64,000 bases of DNA from Porpolomopsis calyptriformis (GCA_951640195.1 OX621176.1:124001-188000), one strand, 5' to 3'; numbered from the stretch's first letter, positions 1 to 10,966 are shown. Notes: generated by a model not told the origin, from the sequence alone. Numbers and translations are program-made.

Positions 1-362
1 TGATAGGCACCCACACAAGAACATGGATGTGGAGATACTTGGGAGGTTCCTGAAAGAGCTGATTCAGCTTGAAAGGAGGAAGCATTGGCTGAGCCTTGAA
101 TTGCGTTAGATCTTGTATTGGCACCTTGATATCGCTGTAAGGGATGGATACCTGTCAGGCGACCATAAGCCTGGAGCCAGCCAAAGTCAAGACCACTCAC
201 TAGAGAAAGCCTGAGTGAGTCAGCATCAAGGTGGGCAAATGCATGTTTCTTTTTTTCCATGATGATTTCTCTCAAATCGCCAACAGTCTCCTCCTTATCA
301 ATCTTAACAGGGAAGGTGTTCTCCAGGGGATCCCCAATACACAAGCAGTTGAGTTTGAGCAT
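1..362 (-). CDS. Crinkler (CRN)-type effector-like protein, N-terminal part, runs off the left edge
   Basis: Read on the minus strand from an ATG at 362-360. The peptide opens LKLNCLCIGDPLENTFPV and continues through EETVGDLREIIMEKKKHAF and HLDADSLRLSL. A 49-bp GT-AG intron (200-152) follows, then VSIPYSDIKVPIQDL, PMLPPFKLNQLF and EPPKYLHIHVLV. This is the layout of the ubiquitin-like Crinkler N-terminal domain: an LxCLVxG start, an FPV element, a K-rich helix with HAF and DAD, a splice before an xSIP strand, and a closing HIHVLV strand. The family was first described as oomycete host-nucleus effectors. Many saprotrophic and mycorrhizal fungi carry copies whose variable C-terminal domains resemble nucleases or transposon-type ATPases. 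The C-terminal domain of this gene lies outside the window, so its activity cannot be named. A transposon-like terminal repeat lies 53 bp upstream of the start codon. Confidence 0.82.
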   Translation of the reverse strand, partial: MLKLNCLCIGDPLENTFPVKIDKEETVGDLREIIMEKKKHAFAHLDADSLRLSLVSGLDFGWLQAYGRLTGIHPLQRYQGANTRSNAIQGSANASSFQAESALSGTSQVSPHPCSCVGAY

Positions 363-415
363 GATGGTAAAGATAGAGTAGAGTTGAGAGTTACATAATA
401 TCATGCACAGTCACG

Positions 416-437
416 CTCAGTAAAAATGAAAAGTCGC
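416..437. repeat. Orphan terminal-inverted-repeat sequence upstream of the Crinkler gene
   Basis: CTCAGTAAAAATGAAAAGTC matches the ends of the inverted-repeat element at 62965-63853, with about 19 of 21 positions the same as its right end read in reverse. Further CGACTT motifs follow up to about 500. No matching opposite end is visible before the next gene, so this is probably one end of a decayed copy. The rest of 363-798 shows no gene. Confidence 0.5.
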
Positions 438-798
438 TTCATCTGCACCAATATTATTTACGCAAAATTTGTGACTTTTCTAGTCGACTTCTTTTCTTTT
501 TTTAAATCTCTGGACAAGTGTCAAGCTCTGTGCAAACCGCTGAGCATTGTAAACAACGTGCACCGCCGTCGAAGATCGGCCCTTATCTAGATTTTTCTCA
601 AATCTTGCAGGGAAGGCTGTAGGTTAGGGTTATATTATCTTATTGTTAGATGACGACAATTAACGGAATCTAAATGACAATAAGTCATACGGTGGCTTCA
701 GCTAGGCGAATGGATGATCCGCTGAGTGTACGCCTTTTTGTTCTAAAAACCTATATGAACGCACCGTTCCCTCACGTTTGCTCGTACATCCCACCTGA

Positions 799-1849
799 AT
801 GTCGACAACCAAAGTCGCGTTCCCGCCACCTCCGCCCACCTCCAATACTCTGACAGTAAAACAACGCCACCAACTGCTCCGCTCCACGAAGAAACTTGGT
901 CAGCTGCTTGGGTCTACGCCTCACGTACTTGACGAGTCATATCAACTAGGTCAGGTTCTCTCGAATCCGCCGCTTTGCCACATTCACTCACCGCTCAACA
1001 GGTCCACTCCAGGTCCAACTACCCTTTCGTCCTTCGAAACACCTCCGCCATCAATCACTGTCTTCCCGCGGTCGTTCCTCGATGGATACCGTCTCCTCTA
1101 CTTCCTCCACCTCTCAAGAATCGTCCACCTCGTCATCGCGCTCCGCTGCCACATATTCGGACCCTCTGAACGCCACAGAGACATGGCATCTCCATTACCC
1201 CATCCATAGCCCTCCACTCCTGAGACTGGCACGAAACCTTCCTGTCTTCCCTCCACCTTCTAACATGGGTTCAGTCAAACGTGCCCTGGAAACCGTCCCC
1301 GCGTCGCCCCTCTCGCCCCTCTCGCCACCTCCTTCCTATGCGGTCACCGAAGACATTAGCTACACACTGAGTATTTCTCGCCGTCAATCCACCCACTCCT
1401 TGCACGCAGAAGAACCCTCGTTCACCGTTCCCTCAGACTCGAGCGTTCGGCGGCAGAAGATGGATAGGCTGAAGCGGAAGCTGGGTGGTAACGTTCCCGT
1501 CGGTCTCGTCTACCCTCCGGAAGAAACGTATACTCCCCCCCCGCCTCCCCCCCCGGATCAAACCCATCAGATCGGCCAAAAGCGGTTGACGGTGCACTAC
1601 GGCCCGCCTCCGTCCGAGCCCAAATCAGAGACGAGAGAGAAGAAATTAAATTCGATCACGGAGGGTGCGGACGAACGCGGGGCGAAAGAATTTAGCTATC
1701 CGCCCGCTCAGAGGTCAACCGAGCCACCCTCCGTGTTGGATGAGGTTGACGTCGACATCGATGCGATGTTCATGGGTCTTGTTAGGAAACTCACAGGGAG
1801 GAAACGACCTTTGGTTGATGAGAAGAACGAATATTCGTGCCATGTTTGA
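799..1849 (+). CDS. Conserved basidiomycete protein of unknown function, proline/serine rich
   Basis: Two exons. The ATG at 799 opens a 50-codon exon with KQRHQLLRSTKKLGQLLGST, a basic helical motif at residues 21-40. A 52-bp intron (950-1001) joins it in frame to the long downstream exon, giving about 332 residues. A second short motif, RRQKMDRLKRKLGGNVPVGL, lies mid-protein and leads into a PPEE and poly-proline stretch. The C-terminus carries a DEVDVDIDAMF acidic patch followed by the basic RKLTGRKRPL. Both basic helices look conserved rather than low-complexity; I believe similar pairs occur in other mushroom proteins, but that is from memory. No signal peptide or membrane segment is seen, so it is probably cytosolic or nuclear. 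A shorter model starting at 1082 would lose the N-terminal helix. Confidence 0.7.
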
Positions 1850-1988
1850 TACCCTTTGGTCCATATTTGACGTTGTTTACGTGTCGCGTTGTCACGTGGT
1901 GTGGTTGATTAGCGATAAACAAGCTGTGTATGACTTAACGTCGGCCTCTCGCGTTCTTGTCCTTCAACACCTTCCTCGGTCATTCTAA

Positions 1989-2638
1989 ATGCCTCGCAAA
2001 TCTGCTGCAACCGAACCCACCGAGCCTCGTCGCTCATCACGCATCAAAAACCTTCCTAAACCTGATCTTCCTAAGAAGCCACCTCCAAAGCCTCGAGTGC
2101 GGAAGGCCACCGCAAAGGCTGCCGCGAAGACTTCTCCGAGCGGCGATGATGGCACCGAGGGGGAATCTGCCCCTCCTAAGACTAAAACCAAGTCTCGGAC
2201 CAAGAAACGCACAGCGGAGGAGGCTAACGGGCCTGAAGAAGTCGTCGAGAACCCACCTGCCAAGAAGGTGCGCTCAACACTTGCCCGCTTTTGTTCGTGC
2301 TGAATGGTATTTTTTGTAGACCAAGCCTGCATCTAAGGCGTCTGCCAAGGCTGGCTCACGGGCTGCATCTGCCAAGCCCCCTTCAACTGCCGCCGGGAAG
2401 AAACCTTCATCCAAGGTGTGTACAACATCTTTCTCGTCCACATCCCTCTCGCCAACTTTTCTAGGCAATGAGCTAACATCTTTTTTTGTCAAGGTGGGAA
2501 ACGCAACTGCCGAGGCCCCGACCATTACTGTTAGCGAGACTATTGTTGAAGAGAATGAGGCGGAAGCTGTGGTTGAAGAGGTTGGTCCTCACGGCCAATT
2601 CTGCGACGGCCGTTCTCTAACGCTCTTCTCAGACTTAG
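1989..2638 (+). CDS. Small lysine-rich nuclear-type protein
   Basis: Four exons (1989-2267, 2320-2415, 2494-2580, 2633-2638) with introns of 52, 78 and 52 bp. The second intron has a clear CTAAC branch site. The spliced protein is about 155 residues. It begins MPRKSAATEPTEPRRSSRIK and is dominated by K, A, P and S, with PKKPPPKPRVRK and KSRTKKRTAEE blocks. The tail turns acidic (IVEENEAEAVVEE) and ends VVEET. The composition resembles histone H1 tails or AT-hook chromatin proteins, and the RRSSRIK start is common in chromatin-associated proteins. No folded domain is visible. The last two-codon exon is the least secure part: without that intron the frame continues into a hydrophobic tail that looks non-coding. 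A DNA- or chromatin-binding role is inference from charge alone. Confidence 0.6.
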
Positions 2639-3090
2639 CATCTGCCGTTCGACTAACAGATAAAACGGAACCAGAGAACCCTCTCGCCTCCGCGACACCG
2701 TTTCCCACCCCTTGTCTTGTCTCTTCCGCCTTTCCGGTTCCACCGTCCATCCCTACCCCAGCTTCTGTCGTCGTGTATCATGTGTCGTACCACATTTCTC
2801 TATTCCCCTCTACTTTTACCCCCTTCCCTTCCTACCACCTTGGTTATTCTATTTTCTCTCTGGCACTCCTGTTGTTGTGTGTACGTCTTACCATCTGCGT
2901 GCTTTTTGAAATATATACAGATACGGGTGTACCCAATGTATGCTGGACCGCTCATCTGTTTTACTTGCTGTATTCGAGACTTTCTATCAGTAACTTTTAT
3001 CGTCGTCGTCCCCAGTGGCTGTGTCTGAATTGACATGTATTGTAGCCACTCCACTCCACCTCGCAGTATTAGCCTCAGCCGTTGAACAAA

Positions 3091-5845
3091 ATGTTGAAAA
3101 AGATTGCACACAACTCCACCATTCCTTCGTTGGCCGGGAATAGAGATATTCGGCCACTTCAAGACCTCATCACCGCAGAGAAAGCCGTTCTTCTCTCGTA
3201 CGTCTCATCTGAGACCGTCACCCACTGGTCATAATCATGCCTTCATAAGGTTACAGAGACTGAGCGTTGATGTCGCGAAAGCATCCGATGCCCTTCGTGC
3301 ATGGGGTCTCTCCGAGGGAGAGGATCTTTCCGTATATAACTTTCCACCACTATCATCCCCCGACTGATCGTTTCACACAGGACACACTCATCGGATCCAC
3401 CAAGATCCTCTCTCATTTCTCCTCCGCATTGACACAATATGCCTCCCGCGAACACGACATCCGCGATCACATGAAATCCGTGCGCACTCGGGAAGAAGCC
3501 TTGCACGATCTCAAACGCCGACGCCAGTCCCTCCACGCCAAGGCCGACGCCGCGGACAAAAAGCTCAGCAGGATGAGCCCAGAGCATAAAAATCTCGCCA
3601 TCCAGACCGACATTCTCGCCCGACTCAGCCAGGACATCCAGGCGATCGAGGTCGAAATCCAAATGGAAGAAGCTAGTTTGGGTGACTTTAGGCGATCGGC
3701 CGCCCGAGCTTGGATGTCCCTCAAATTCGGTGGCCTAATGGAGTGTTGTGAACATGGATTGGTTCGTTGTTGTTCTATCCCTTTATTAACTCCCCTAATG
3801 TGCTCGTGATAGATTGTTGGCAAGTTCGGGAAAATGGTGGTTGCTGTACGTCCTTTTGACTCATCCATTCCTCATTTCTTGAATCTCTTACAGGAAATAC
3901 CAGAGGATGTCACTCAACCAGGCCAATATCGTAGTCAGTACAAGGGACACTCAGCGGTGGATGCATACACGAACAACGCCTTTCAGGCCATTGGGGAAGT
4001 CGTATTCTCCGGTGTTCCATCTTCCCGATCTGAGCCTCGACCGCTCGATACTCGCCCAGTTCAGGATTCAGGTCCAAATGCGCATCCACAAGGCCCCGCC
4101 GAACTTGGGAGGCGTGTACGCCCCCCCGGTAGCAATCTACAATCCCAAAATTATTTGGGTAACCCACAGGGCCTCGACCAAGGGCATTTTATAGACCCCT
4201 CCGACACACCCTCCTTCGGGGTCACCAACGAGACGGGCACATATTCCACCAGAAACGGACAACCTCAAGCAGGTCGTAGCGTTGATGACTTTGGCGTTAC
4301 TAGTACCTCAGTCATCGGAACGGGCGCAGGCAGTGGACGGTTCGCGACCTTCCCAGTTAAACAAAATCGCGGTGAGGTTGGAGGGGTGGGGTACTCACTG
4401 CAAGATAACCCCGTGGGAGTCTCTGCGTCCCGCCATCAACCATCAGATTCGCTCTCGTCTTCAATTGGAGCGATGACGCGATCAGGAGATGATTCATTCC
4501 CCGGACCAAACAGTCCTACCAGATCTGGGCCACCGCCTTCAGGTGTTCGGTTCGCGGAGAATCCATGGGTAAATACAGACCAAGACCCGGATGATCCGGC
4601 TTCCCAGTTGGCCTACATGTCAAGCCAACCAGAACCCATTCGAATCTCTGACAGAGATGGTAGGAGGACGCAGGAGACAAGACATGTTAGATTTGGTGGT
4701 GATCAAAATGGTGACGATGACGAACGTAAGTTTCAGGGTTCGGTATCATTTTTCGATTCTTGATCCCTTAACGATTGGATATAGCACGTGTCTCTGCGGA
4801 CGAAGACAGATCCTTGCCAGCTTATGATTACGCCACTGCTAATAATGCCCGCTTCTCCCAAAAAATCTCTCCCACCCGCGTTCCTCCACCTGCGCTGAGT
4901 GCTGAAGAGGAGGAGCGAGCTCTGAATGCCGCGGCCGCTCGCGAAGTCAGCCGTGAACTTGATTCTCTTAATTTCCAACCACCATCTTCCGAGATGGATT
5001 GGGATCAATTCACAGATCGTGGCCGTTCTTCAATTGTACCCTCGTTCCCAGAGGGTCCACCACCTACTTCCATAGACCCTCCGGGTGCTCCACCCCAATC
5101 GAATACGGACACCGAAGAAACCCAGCATTCTCCTCAATCGTATCCCTCGTCGCCTCCCCGACCGCGAATCTCGTCTATCCCTCCCCCAACCTACTCTCCA
5201 ACCGGCCCGCGACATCCTATCCCTCCGAGTTCCTCCGCTCCCAACACGTCTATGCCAGCGACCGTATCGGCTCATGCCCCATCGTCCTCGCCCACAGGAA
5301 ACAACAGATCACCCTCTCCTTACCGGACCCCGCCAGAATATCCTCGTGGCAGTGGTGGCGGTAGCGCCGTTGGCATTGGTGCATCGTCATTGCCCGTCGC
5401 GCCGTCCATGAGCAAGTCATCCTCCTCCTCCACTTCCGCTTCCCCTTCCACTTCCTCGCCCAGCGCACGCACGATTACGGCCGCAGCGTTTAAGCGATCG
5501 CAAGTGCGCCCTACGCTGCCTAGTTCACCCTATCCGTCACTTCATCCGAAAGGTTCTCCGGGAAATCCTGGCCAACCTCAGTCGTCTGACAACGACGTCG
5601 ACGGTTCCAAGGGAAGGCCGCGAGCTGATTCGAACTTGCGAACGCAGCACCAGCGGGATGTTAGCGGCACCGAGATGGTGGGGATGGACGATCAGTTTGA
5701 TTATATTTCTGCCTATGTGAATAGCATGGGGACAGACTTTGAACCTGGTGCTTCCGATCAGGGTGGTCCCAAACCCCCTGGGGCTGGGGCCGGGTATGCG
5801 GAGGGGAAGTTTTCGACCGATTTGAACGAACACGGGCTTAGGTAG
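3091..5845 (+). CDS. PIL1: Eisosome core protein, PIL1/LSP1 family
   Basis: Six exons with start ATG 3091: 3091-3197, 3250-3331, 3381-3761, 3813-3845, 3894-4725, 4785-5845. About 831 residues. The first ~250 residues match the Pil1 BAR-domain family. They include DIRPLQDLITAEKAVLLSLQ, the AWGLSEGEDL segment, the long REHDIRDHMKSVRTREEAL and KRRRQSLHAKADAADKKLSR coiled helices, then ARAWMSLKFGGLMECCEHGL and VGKFGKMVVAEIPEDVTQPG. Pil1/Lsp1 dimers coat furrow-like eisosomes under the plasma membrane and bind phosphoinositides. Yeast Pil1 is only about 340 residues. The remaining ~550 here are a disordered S/P/G-rich tail, which basidiomycete homologues commonly carry. A small 33-bp exon (3813-3845) is needed to keep the conserved VGKFGKM motif in frame. 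Confidence 0.9.
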
Positions 5846-6232
5846 GGTGTGTGTATTGTTCATTTATCAGAATTGTCATGCCTATTGTACCGACATGTAC
5901 TACTGTAACGGTATTGTTTTGTATAAATTAGCTCTCTTTACGGCCATCACCGGCCAGGTATCGAAATTTCAGCTCCCACAATCTGATAACCGGAGGGTCG
6001 CAAATCCTGGAGATATCCATGCTGCTGTAAGTACCACAGAAAAGATGGCAGCTACTCTGACAATACCTGCTGATGTTGACAGATGGCGTAAAGTGGCTTG
6101 CACTATGCACGGATCCCATTTTCAAATCCTCCCCATCGCTTTAACTGAAAGGAAAGAAAGTCAGTTCCTTGATCACGATGCTTGATGGTATTATCAACGC
6201 CCGTGAGAGATAGATTCGATTTTCGAAGCCGG

Positions 6233-6239
6233 GATATAA
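6233..6239 (+). promoter_or_regulatory. Probable TATA box of the first SDR gene
   Basis: ATATAAG about 65 bp upstream of the ATG at 6303. It is the only TATA-like element close to this start. Seen in sequence; function inferred. Confidence 0.4.
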
Positions 6240-6302
6240 GTCACACAGTTGGGGATCACTAAACGCTTCCCCCCAACCCCTCTCTCCCCCCAATCTTATT
6301 CA

Positions 6303-7521
6303 ATGTCAGTTGAAGGAACTGCGCTAGTCACCGGGGCTGCCCAAGGGATCGGGCGGGCGATCGCCCTCCGGCTCGCTGAGGATGGTTTTGACGTCGCCGT
6401 TAACGATGTTGATTCCAAAAAACCGATTCTTGATTCTCTCGTGCAGGAGATAGTAGCGAAGGGACGTCGGTCGTTGGCGGTGATTGCGGATGTGTCGGTT
6501 GAGGATGAGGTTAAGGATATGGTCGCAAACGTCGTGAAGGATTTGGGCAGGCTTGATGTTGTGAGTTTGTGATCTTCTCTCGTAAATTTTAAGACTTATT
6601 GCTAATCGTATCCTGTTAGATGGTCGCTAATGCTGGCATCGCGGTTCTGAACAGCATCTTCCACAGTGAGAGATTCTGTCCGTTTGGTTTGGGTGTACAT
6701 GATCATGTTGTATAGCTACCGTCGAGGAATTGGATCGCACGTACGCAGTCAATGTCCGCGGGACGTTCTTGTGCTACAAATATGCCGCCATGCAAATGAT
6801 CACTCAAGGGCGAGGGGGCAGGATCGTGGGTGCCTGCTCTACGAGCGGGAAAAAAGGTGAAAATCCATCCGATCATAGTGTGGCTCGTCTCTCCTAACCC
6901 TGTCACTCAGGCGAGGGAATGTCATCGGCGTATTGTTCATCGAAATTTGCTGTCCGAGCTTTAACGCAGTGCGCAGGTATGTGTGGTGGGTGAGCGAGCG
7001 TAAACGTATTGAACGGTTTAGCGTCGGAGCTTGGGAGGCACCGGATCACTGTGAATGCCTATGCGCCCGGGGCGATTCTCACTCCGATGCGTGAGTGGGT
7101 TCGATTCACCCTCAGTCGATCCTTCTGACTTTGGCCTTAGTGGATGAGGTTGAGAAAAGGATGCTAGACATGGGTATCGGTGAGAAACCAGGAGACTTCT
7201 TTAAAATGGTAAGGTTGTCCGATGATAACTTGAATCGACGCTCACTTGTGTCGTTACTTATGTAGGTCGAGCAGCGCACCGTTCTTGGGTACAACGGTAG
7301 CCCTAAGGAAGTAGCCAGTCTTGTATCGTTCATCGTCTCTAAGGAGGCTCACTTCATTACTGGTGAGTTCCGTTTAAGCAACTGCTCGTTACAGCATGGC
7401 TGAAGGTATCTCCATGATCCAGGCCAATCTGTGAGTTCGCTTCAGTTAAATTGGTTATCCCAAGTCTGCTCACATGCACTGGACACAGATTCTGTGCGAC
7501 GGAGGAGTCCACTTTGATTAG
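6303..7521 (+). CDS. NAD(P)-dependent short-chain dehydrogenase, acetoin/diacetyl reductase-like (copy 1)
   Basis: Start MSVEGTALVTGAAQGIGRAI; eight introns of 45-60 bp. The product is about 265 residues, the usual classical SDR size. Seen: the TGAAQGIG dinucleotide-binding turn, VNDVDSKK after beta-2, the NAG motif (MVANAGIAV), YAVNVRGTFLCY, the catalytic Tyr/Lys in SSAYCSSKFAVRAL, the PG motif in NAYAPGAILTPM, and a C-terminal SKEAHFITGQSILCDGGVHF typical of 3-oxoacyl-ACP reductase and (S)-acetoin-forming diacetyl reductase relatives. The exact substrate cannot be told from sequence. In the mini-exon region GQS is encoded across two closely spaced introns. The gene is a tandem paralogue of the gene at 8561-9811, and all splice positions appear to be shared. 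Confidence 0.88.
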
Positions 7522-7689
7522 TCTGATTGTCGATCTTCCTCAACTTGACCGATGGCCAAAAGTTATTAAACAAACCTCGAGCGGCTATCTTGGGCCGAGT
7601 AAAGTACCCCCTCAAGTCCAGCGTTCGATTGAATGCTATACGTGTGACATACAATAAAAAATTACTAGAGCCAGTACCTACACATTAAG

Positions 7690-8138
7690 TTAAGCTCCTC
7701 GAGACCACCAAAAGGACACGATCTTTGACACTATCCAAAATCCAAGGAAGAAACCCACGACGGCGAGCGCAACTCGCCATGTTTTCAGTCCACCTTGGCC
7801 AATAAAAACCTGACCGGCTTTACGAGAGGTTTGCGCCAACGAGGATGCGAACGAGCTGAAACGGTCACCCTGAGAACAGGTCAAGATGAAGGGGGCTAAA
7901 AGAAAAGGAGAAATGCACGAATGCACGCACAGTGTCATCCAGCATCAGATTCTGACGTTCCACGTCTCCATGGATGTCCGTGGTGACCTTTTTTTTTTTT
8001 TTTTTTTTTCGTTCAGCGCATGATGAAACGTTGGATTTTGAGGGTACTCACGCCACGTAATGTACGGATTTTTGAATGGAGCTCGTCCAGCCGCTGGTTA
8101 TTCTGGGATTCATAAGTGTCTTCGACACGGGTTGACAT
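7690..8138 (-). CDS. BET1: ER-Golgi SNARE protein Bet1
   Basis: Minus strand, three exons (8138-8052, 7987-7931, 7869-7690), 107 residues. The protein opens with an ESQNNQRLDELHSKIRTLRG heptad helix and continues TTDIHGDVERQNLMLDDTGD, whose central Q (ERQN) fits the ionic-layer glutamine of a Qc-SNARE. It then has FSSFASSLAQTSRKAGQVF and a single C-terminal anchor (VALAVVGFFLGFWIVSKIV) followed by only a few residues. This matches Bet1, which acts in fusion of COPII vesicles with the Golgi. It sits between two same-direction SDR paralogues on the opposite strand. The first intron has a 21-base A run (T run on the plus strand, 7989-8009) immediately before its 3' splice AG, where a pyrimidine tract would be expected. 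Confidence 0.88.
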
Positions 8139-8560
8139 AGGAGAATGTGATGGTCCGAGGGAAAGTAGTAGACAGGCACCGAGAGGACTACCAGATATTC
8201 TTTGGTTTCTTTAAATGATTACAGGAAATAATCGGGGTGAAGGTGGTTGGTGAAGGTGGGTGTCTGGATCAGGTAATACATTCGATCCCTCATCTACGAC
8301 GTAGATTCTACGTTGGCCCTCAGAGCCACTCAAGACTTGGCCATCACTTTCTATTGCCTGGGTACTAGTTCCAAGAGCCTTTGAAAGGTGACTGAAAGAA
8401 CCAGATACATATAAACAGTATCAGGTCAATGAAGGATCCCAAGGGGTGACATTCTTGGTCGATTGAATATAGGTGGGCTATTGCTCAATTCGAATTGGTT
8501 GCCTTGAATAATGGCCTCAATATATACGTAATCGTTAACCCAACCAAGAACTCTCATTCA

Positions 8561-9811
8561 ATGGCGCTTACAACTAAAGGCGTCGCGCTCGTTACTGGTG
8601 CTGCCCAAGGGATCGGCCGAGCCATTGCTCTTCGTCTTGCTGACGATGGATTCGATGTGGCTGTCAATGATGTAGTTTCTAAGAAGGAAAGTATCGACAC
8701 TCTCGTCCAAGAGATTGCCGCCAAGGGACGTCGGTCCTCAGCAGTTGTCGCAAATGTGTCAGTAGAAAATGAAGTGAAAGCCATGGTTGAAATGGCAGTG
8801 AAAGACCTAGGAGGGCTCGATGTTGTAGGGCGATTTCTGCTGAGATGCATGTCTGCGATTTTAACAGACTACCACTTCAGATGGTCGCTAATGCTGGCGT
8901 TTTGACCATGGGCAGCATTCTCGAAGGTGAGGCTTTCGGCCCCTGCCCGTTTGTCTGAGCTAGAACCTATAGTGACCATTTAGCGACCGTTGTCGATCTC
9001 GATTACATCCACGCGGTCAACGTCCGTGGGACGTTCCTGTGCTATAAGTATGCTGCTATTCAAATGATTGCTCAAGGGAGGGGCGGCAGAATAGTCGGTG
9101 CTTCCTCTTTAGCCGGAAAGAGAGGCAAGCCTGTTCCATCTTTTGAACTTTCGGGCAACTGAGCTCCGTCCTGGACGTCTTCAGGGACACCTTTGATGTC
9201 GGCATATTGTGCCTCGAAATTTGCAGTCCGGGCCCTAACGCAAACAGCCGGTACATGAATCCAGCAACAAATGATCATCTCGCATCCGGAATGCTAACAA
9301 TCCCATCTAGCGATAGAGTTCGGGAAATATGGTATCACCGTGAACGCGTTTGCTCCGGGGGCTATTCCTACTGCAATGTGTAAGTAAGACATGCAACGAA
9401 CGGCGCATTAACACTCTGACTTGGCTCCCAGTTGACCAAATTGATGAAAAAATGGTACAGATGGGTATGGACCGTGGACATGTGTACAAATCTGTAATGC
9501 CGTCAGCAAAACTATCATGGTTGGACGGTCGCTTACATTCCTTTGACCTCTTGCTCAGACCGAAAAACACACCTGCGTGGGGTACAATGGAACTCCCAAA
9601 GAAGTGGCAAGTTTAGTGTCGTACATTGTTTCAGAGGAGGCACACTTCATCACAGGTGGGCTGCTTTCCTCTGTTTATTTTGTTTTTGTAACTGATCGTG
9701 ATTGCTCTCCGTCATCCAGGCCAATCCGTAAGCTCACCATTCTATTTATTTCGTAGCCCAATGTTTACAGAATGCCAGATTCTCTGCGACGGCGGTATTC
9801 ATTTCGACTAG
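8561..9811 (+). CDS. NAD(P)-dependent short-chain dehydrogenase, acetoin/diacetyl reductase-like (copy 2)
   Basis: Tandem paralogue of the SDR at 6303-7521 with the same exon pattern. The start MALTTKGVALVTGAAQGIGR was chosen because in-frame sequence upstream has no ATG. Seen: TGAAQGIG, MVANAGVLTMG, HAVNVRGTFLCYKY, SAYCASKFAVRALTQ (catalytic Y and K), NAFAPGAIPTAM, and a conserved SEEAHFITGQSILCDGG tail. The intron after GASSLAGKRG starts with GC (AGAG|GCAAGC, 9125-9184); read this way, the frame matches copy 1. All other introns start with GT. The active-site set is complete, so the enzyme should be functional. Substrate is not determinable from sequence. Confidence 0.85.
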
Positions 9812-10083
9812 GTTGCCTGTTACTTTCTTGAAGCTGTGATATCTTTACCCCCCGAGTTCCCTGGACTATGGGGCTGCCTGTATCACCATAATATATTTTG
9901 TTCGTCTGTTATTTCGTTCACTACAGCTCAAATACTAAGTTTCAACCCCACATATCCTTTTATTGAAAACTCAACAGATCAAACCATGGGGCTAGCCCTC
10001 GTTGAGTAGATTCAGAAAATATATGTGTGGCCTTTGCGCGGATTTGAAGCTTCACCAACATTACCGAAGACGGCAATAAATCC

Positions 10084-10770
10084 ATGGGGGAACGTGGCCT
10101 TGATATCGATGTCGACGAAATCATTGACTCGATTAACTTCAGTAAAGGATTGCGTTCTGCAGTCTCAGAACTTTCTCCCGACGAACTGGCCGCCGTGTTG
10201 GCTGATCTTGCAAATTCAGCCAACCTCTCTAGTGCCGCCTTCAAAAGGCCAGAGTTGATCTCCCATCATTCTTTGCTGTGAATTGGTCTAAGTTTGCCGA
10301 GGATTATGGTCTGCTGGAAGATCTCAATCTCCAATCTTTCAAGACCCCTAGGTATCGCCTCCCGCCGTCATCACATCAGGCCATGTTCGAAAATGCTTTG
10401 CGTTGACAAGACGTCTATCGCGAGAAGGTTGATCAAGAAAGGGAAATGGCGAGAGTGAGACTTTTGAAGCCGGTATGCCAGCCCACTCTATAGTACTGAT
10501 TAGTGGTAAATGGTGCAGTATATTTTTCCGATCGTGGCATTACTTCAAGGTCGAGTCATTAACAAGCCGGAGCAGATGATGGTAAAAGTAAATATTCAAC
10601 TGGAGGCGACGTTGAACATGAAGTCACTACGAGTTTTCTTTGTGCAGGCTCTGTGACGTATATTTGGTGGATCTTCATGATCAGCGGAGTCCTCTTCTTT
10701 GTGATTGAATTTGAGCCTGGCACTCCGGGTCACCACAATTTGGCCCAACTTTTCCTCAAGCTTCTATGTG
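10084..10770 (+). pseudogene. Decayed gene of unknown mushroom family
   Basis: Broken reading frames run through 10084-10770. The first, from an ATG at 10084, gives IDVDEIIDSINFSKGLRSAV and ELAAVLADLANSANLSS and then stops. The same region continues as NWSKFAEDYGLLEDLNLQSF with KTPRYRLPPSSHQAMFENAL, hits an in-frame TGA, and resumes QDVYREKVDQEREMARVRLL and ALLQGRVINKPEQMMVK. After an apparent intron a final stretch reads WWIFMISGVLFFVIEFEPG and LAQLFLKLL. The residue patterns look protein-like, but at least one stop interrupts them. I do not recognise the function; the last part resembles the conserved strand of nuclease-fold or reverse-transcriptase-associated proteins only loosely. No complete start-to-stop model could be built. 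Confidence 0.4.
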
Positions 10771-10966
10771 CGTATTTCCTATTGAATGAGGGATAAAACC
10801 ATTGAAATAAAACGCAAGATGGAAGTGTGCACCATGGGATGGAGTGTAAATTGTACTTGGTTACTGGAAGAGAGCTGACAAAAAATTGGTTAAACCATCG
10901 TTGTCAAGACCGTGGACTAAAGAACACACCAGAAAAGCTTGACCGGTACATTTAGAGCAATTAGGG

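Noticed and set aside
500..800. Opposite end for the transposon terminus at 416
   Set aside because: No sequence close to the reverse complement of the terminus was found before the next gene; only scattered CGACTT motifs.
1082..1849. Start of the first complete gene at 1082
   Set aside because: A 52-bp intron joins it in frame to a conserved-looking exon starting at 799, so 1082 is an internal methionine.
7250..7480. Possible CRISPR or tandem repeat array anywhere in the window
   Set aside because: No regularly spaced identical short repeats were found; a eukaryotic genome makes CRISPR very unlikely.
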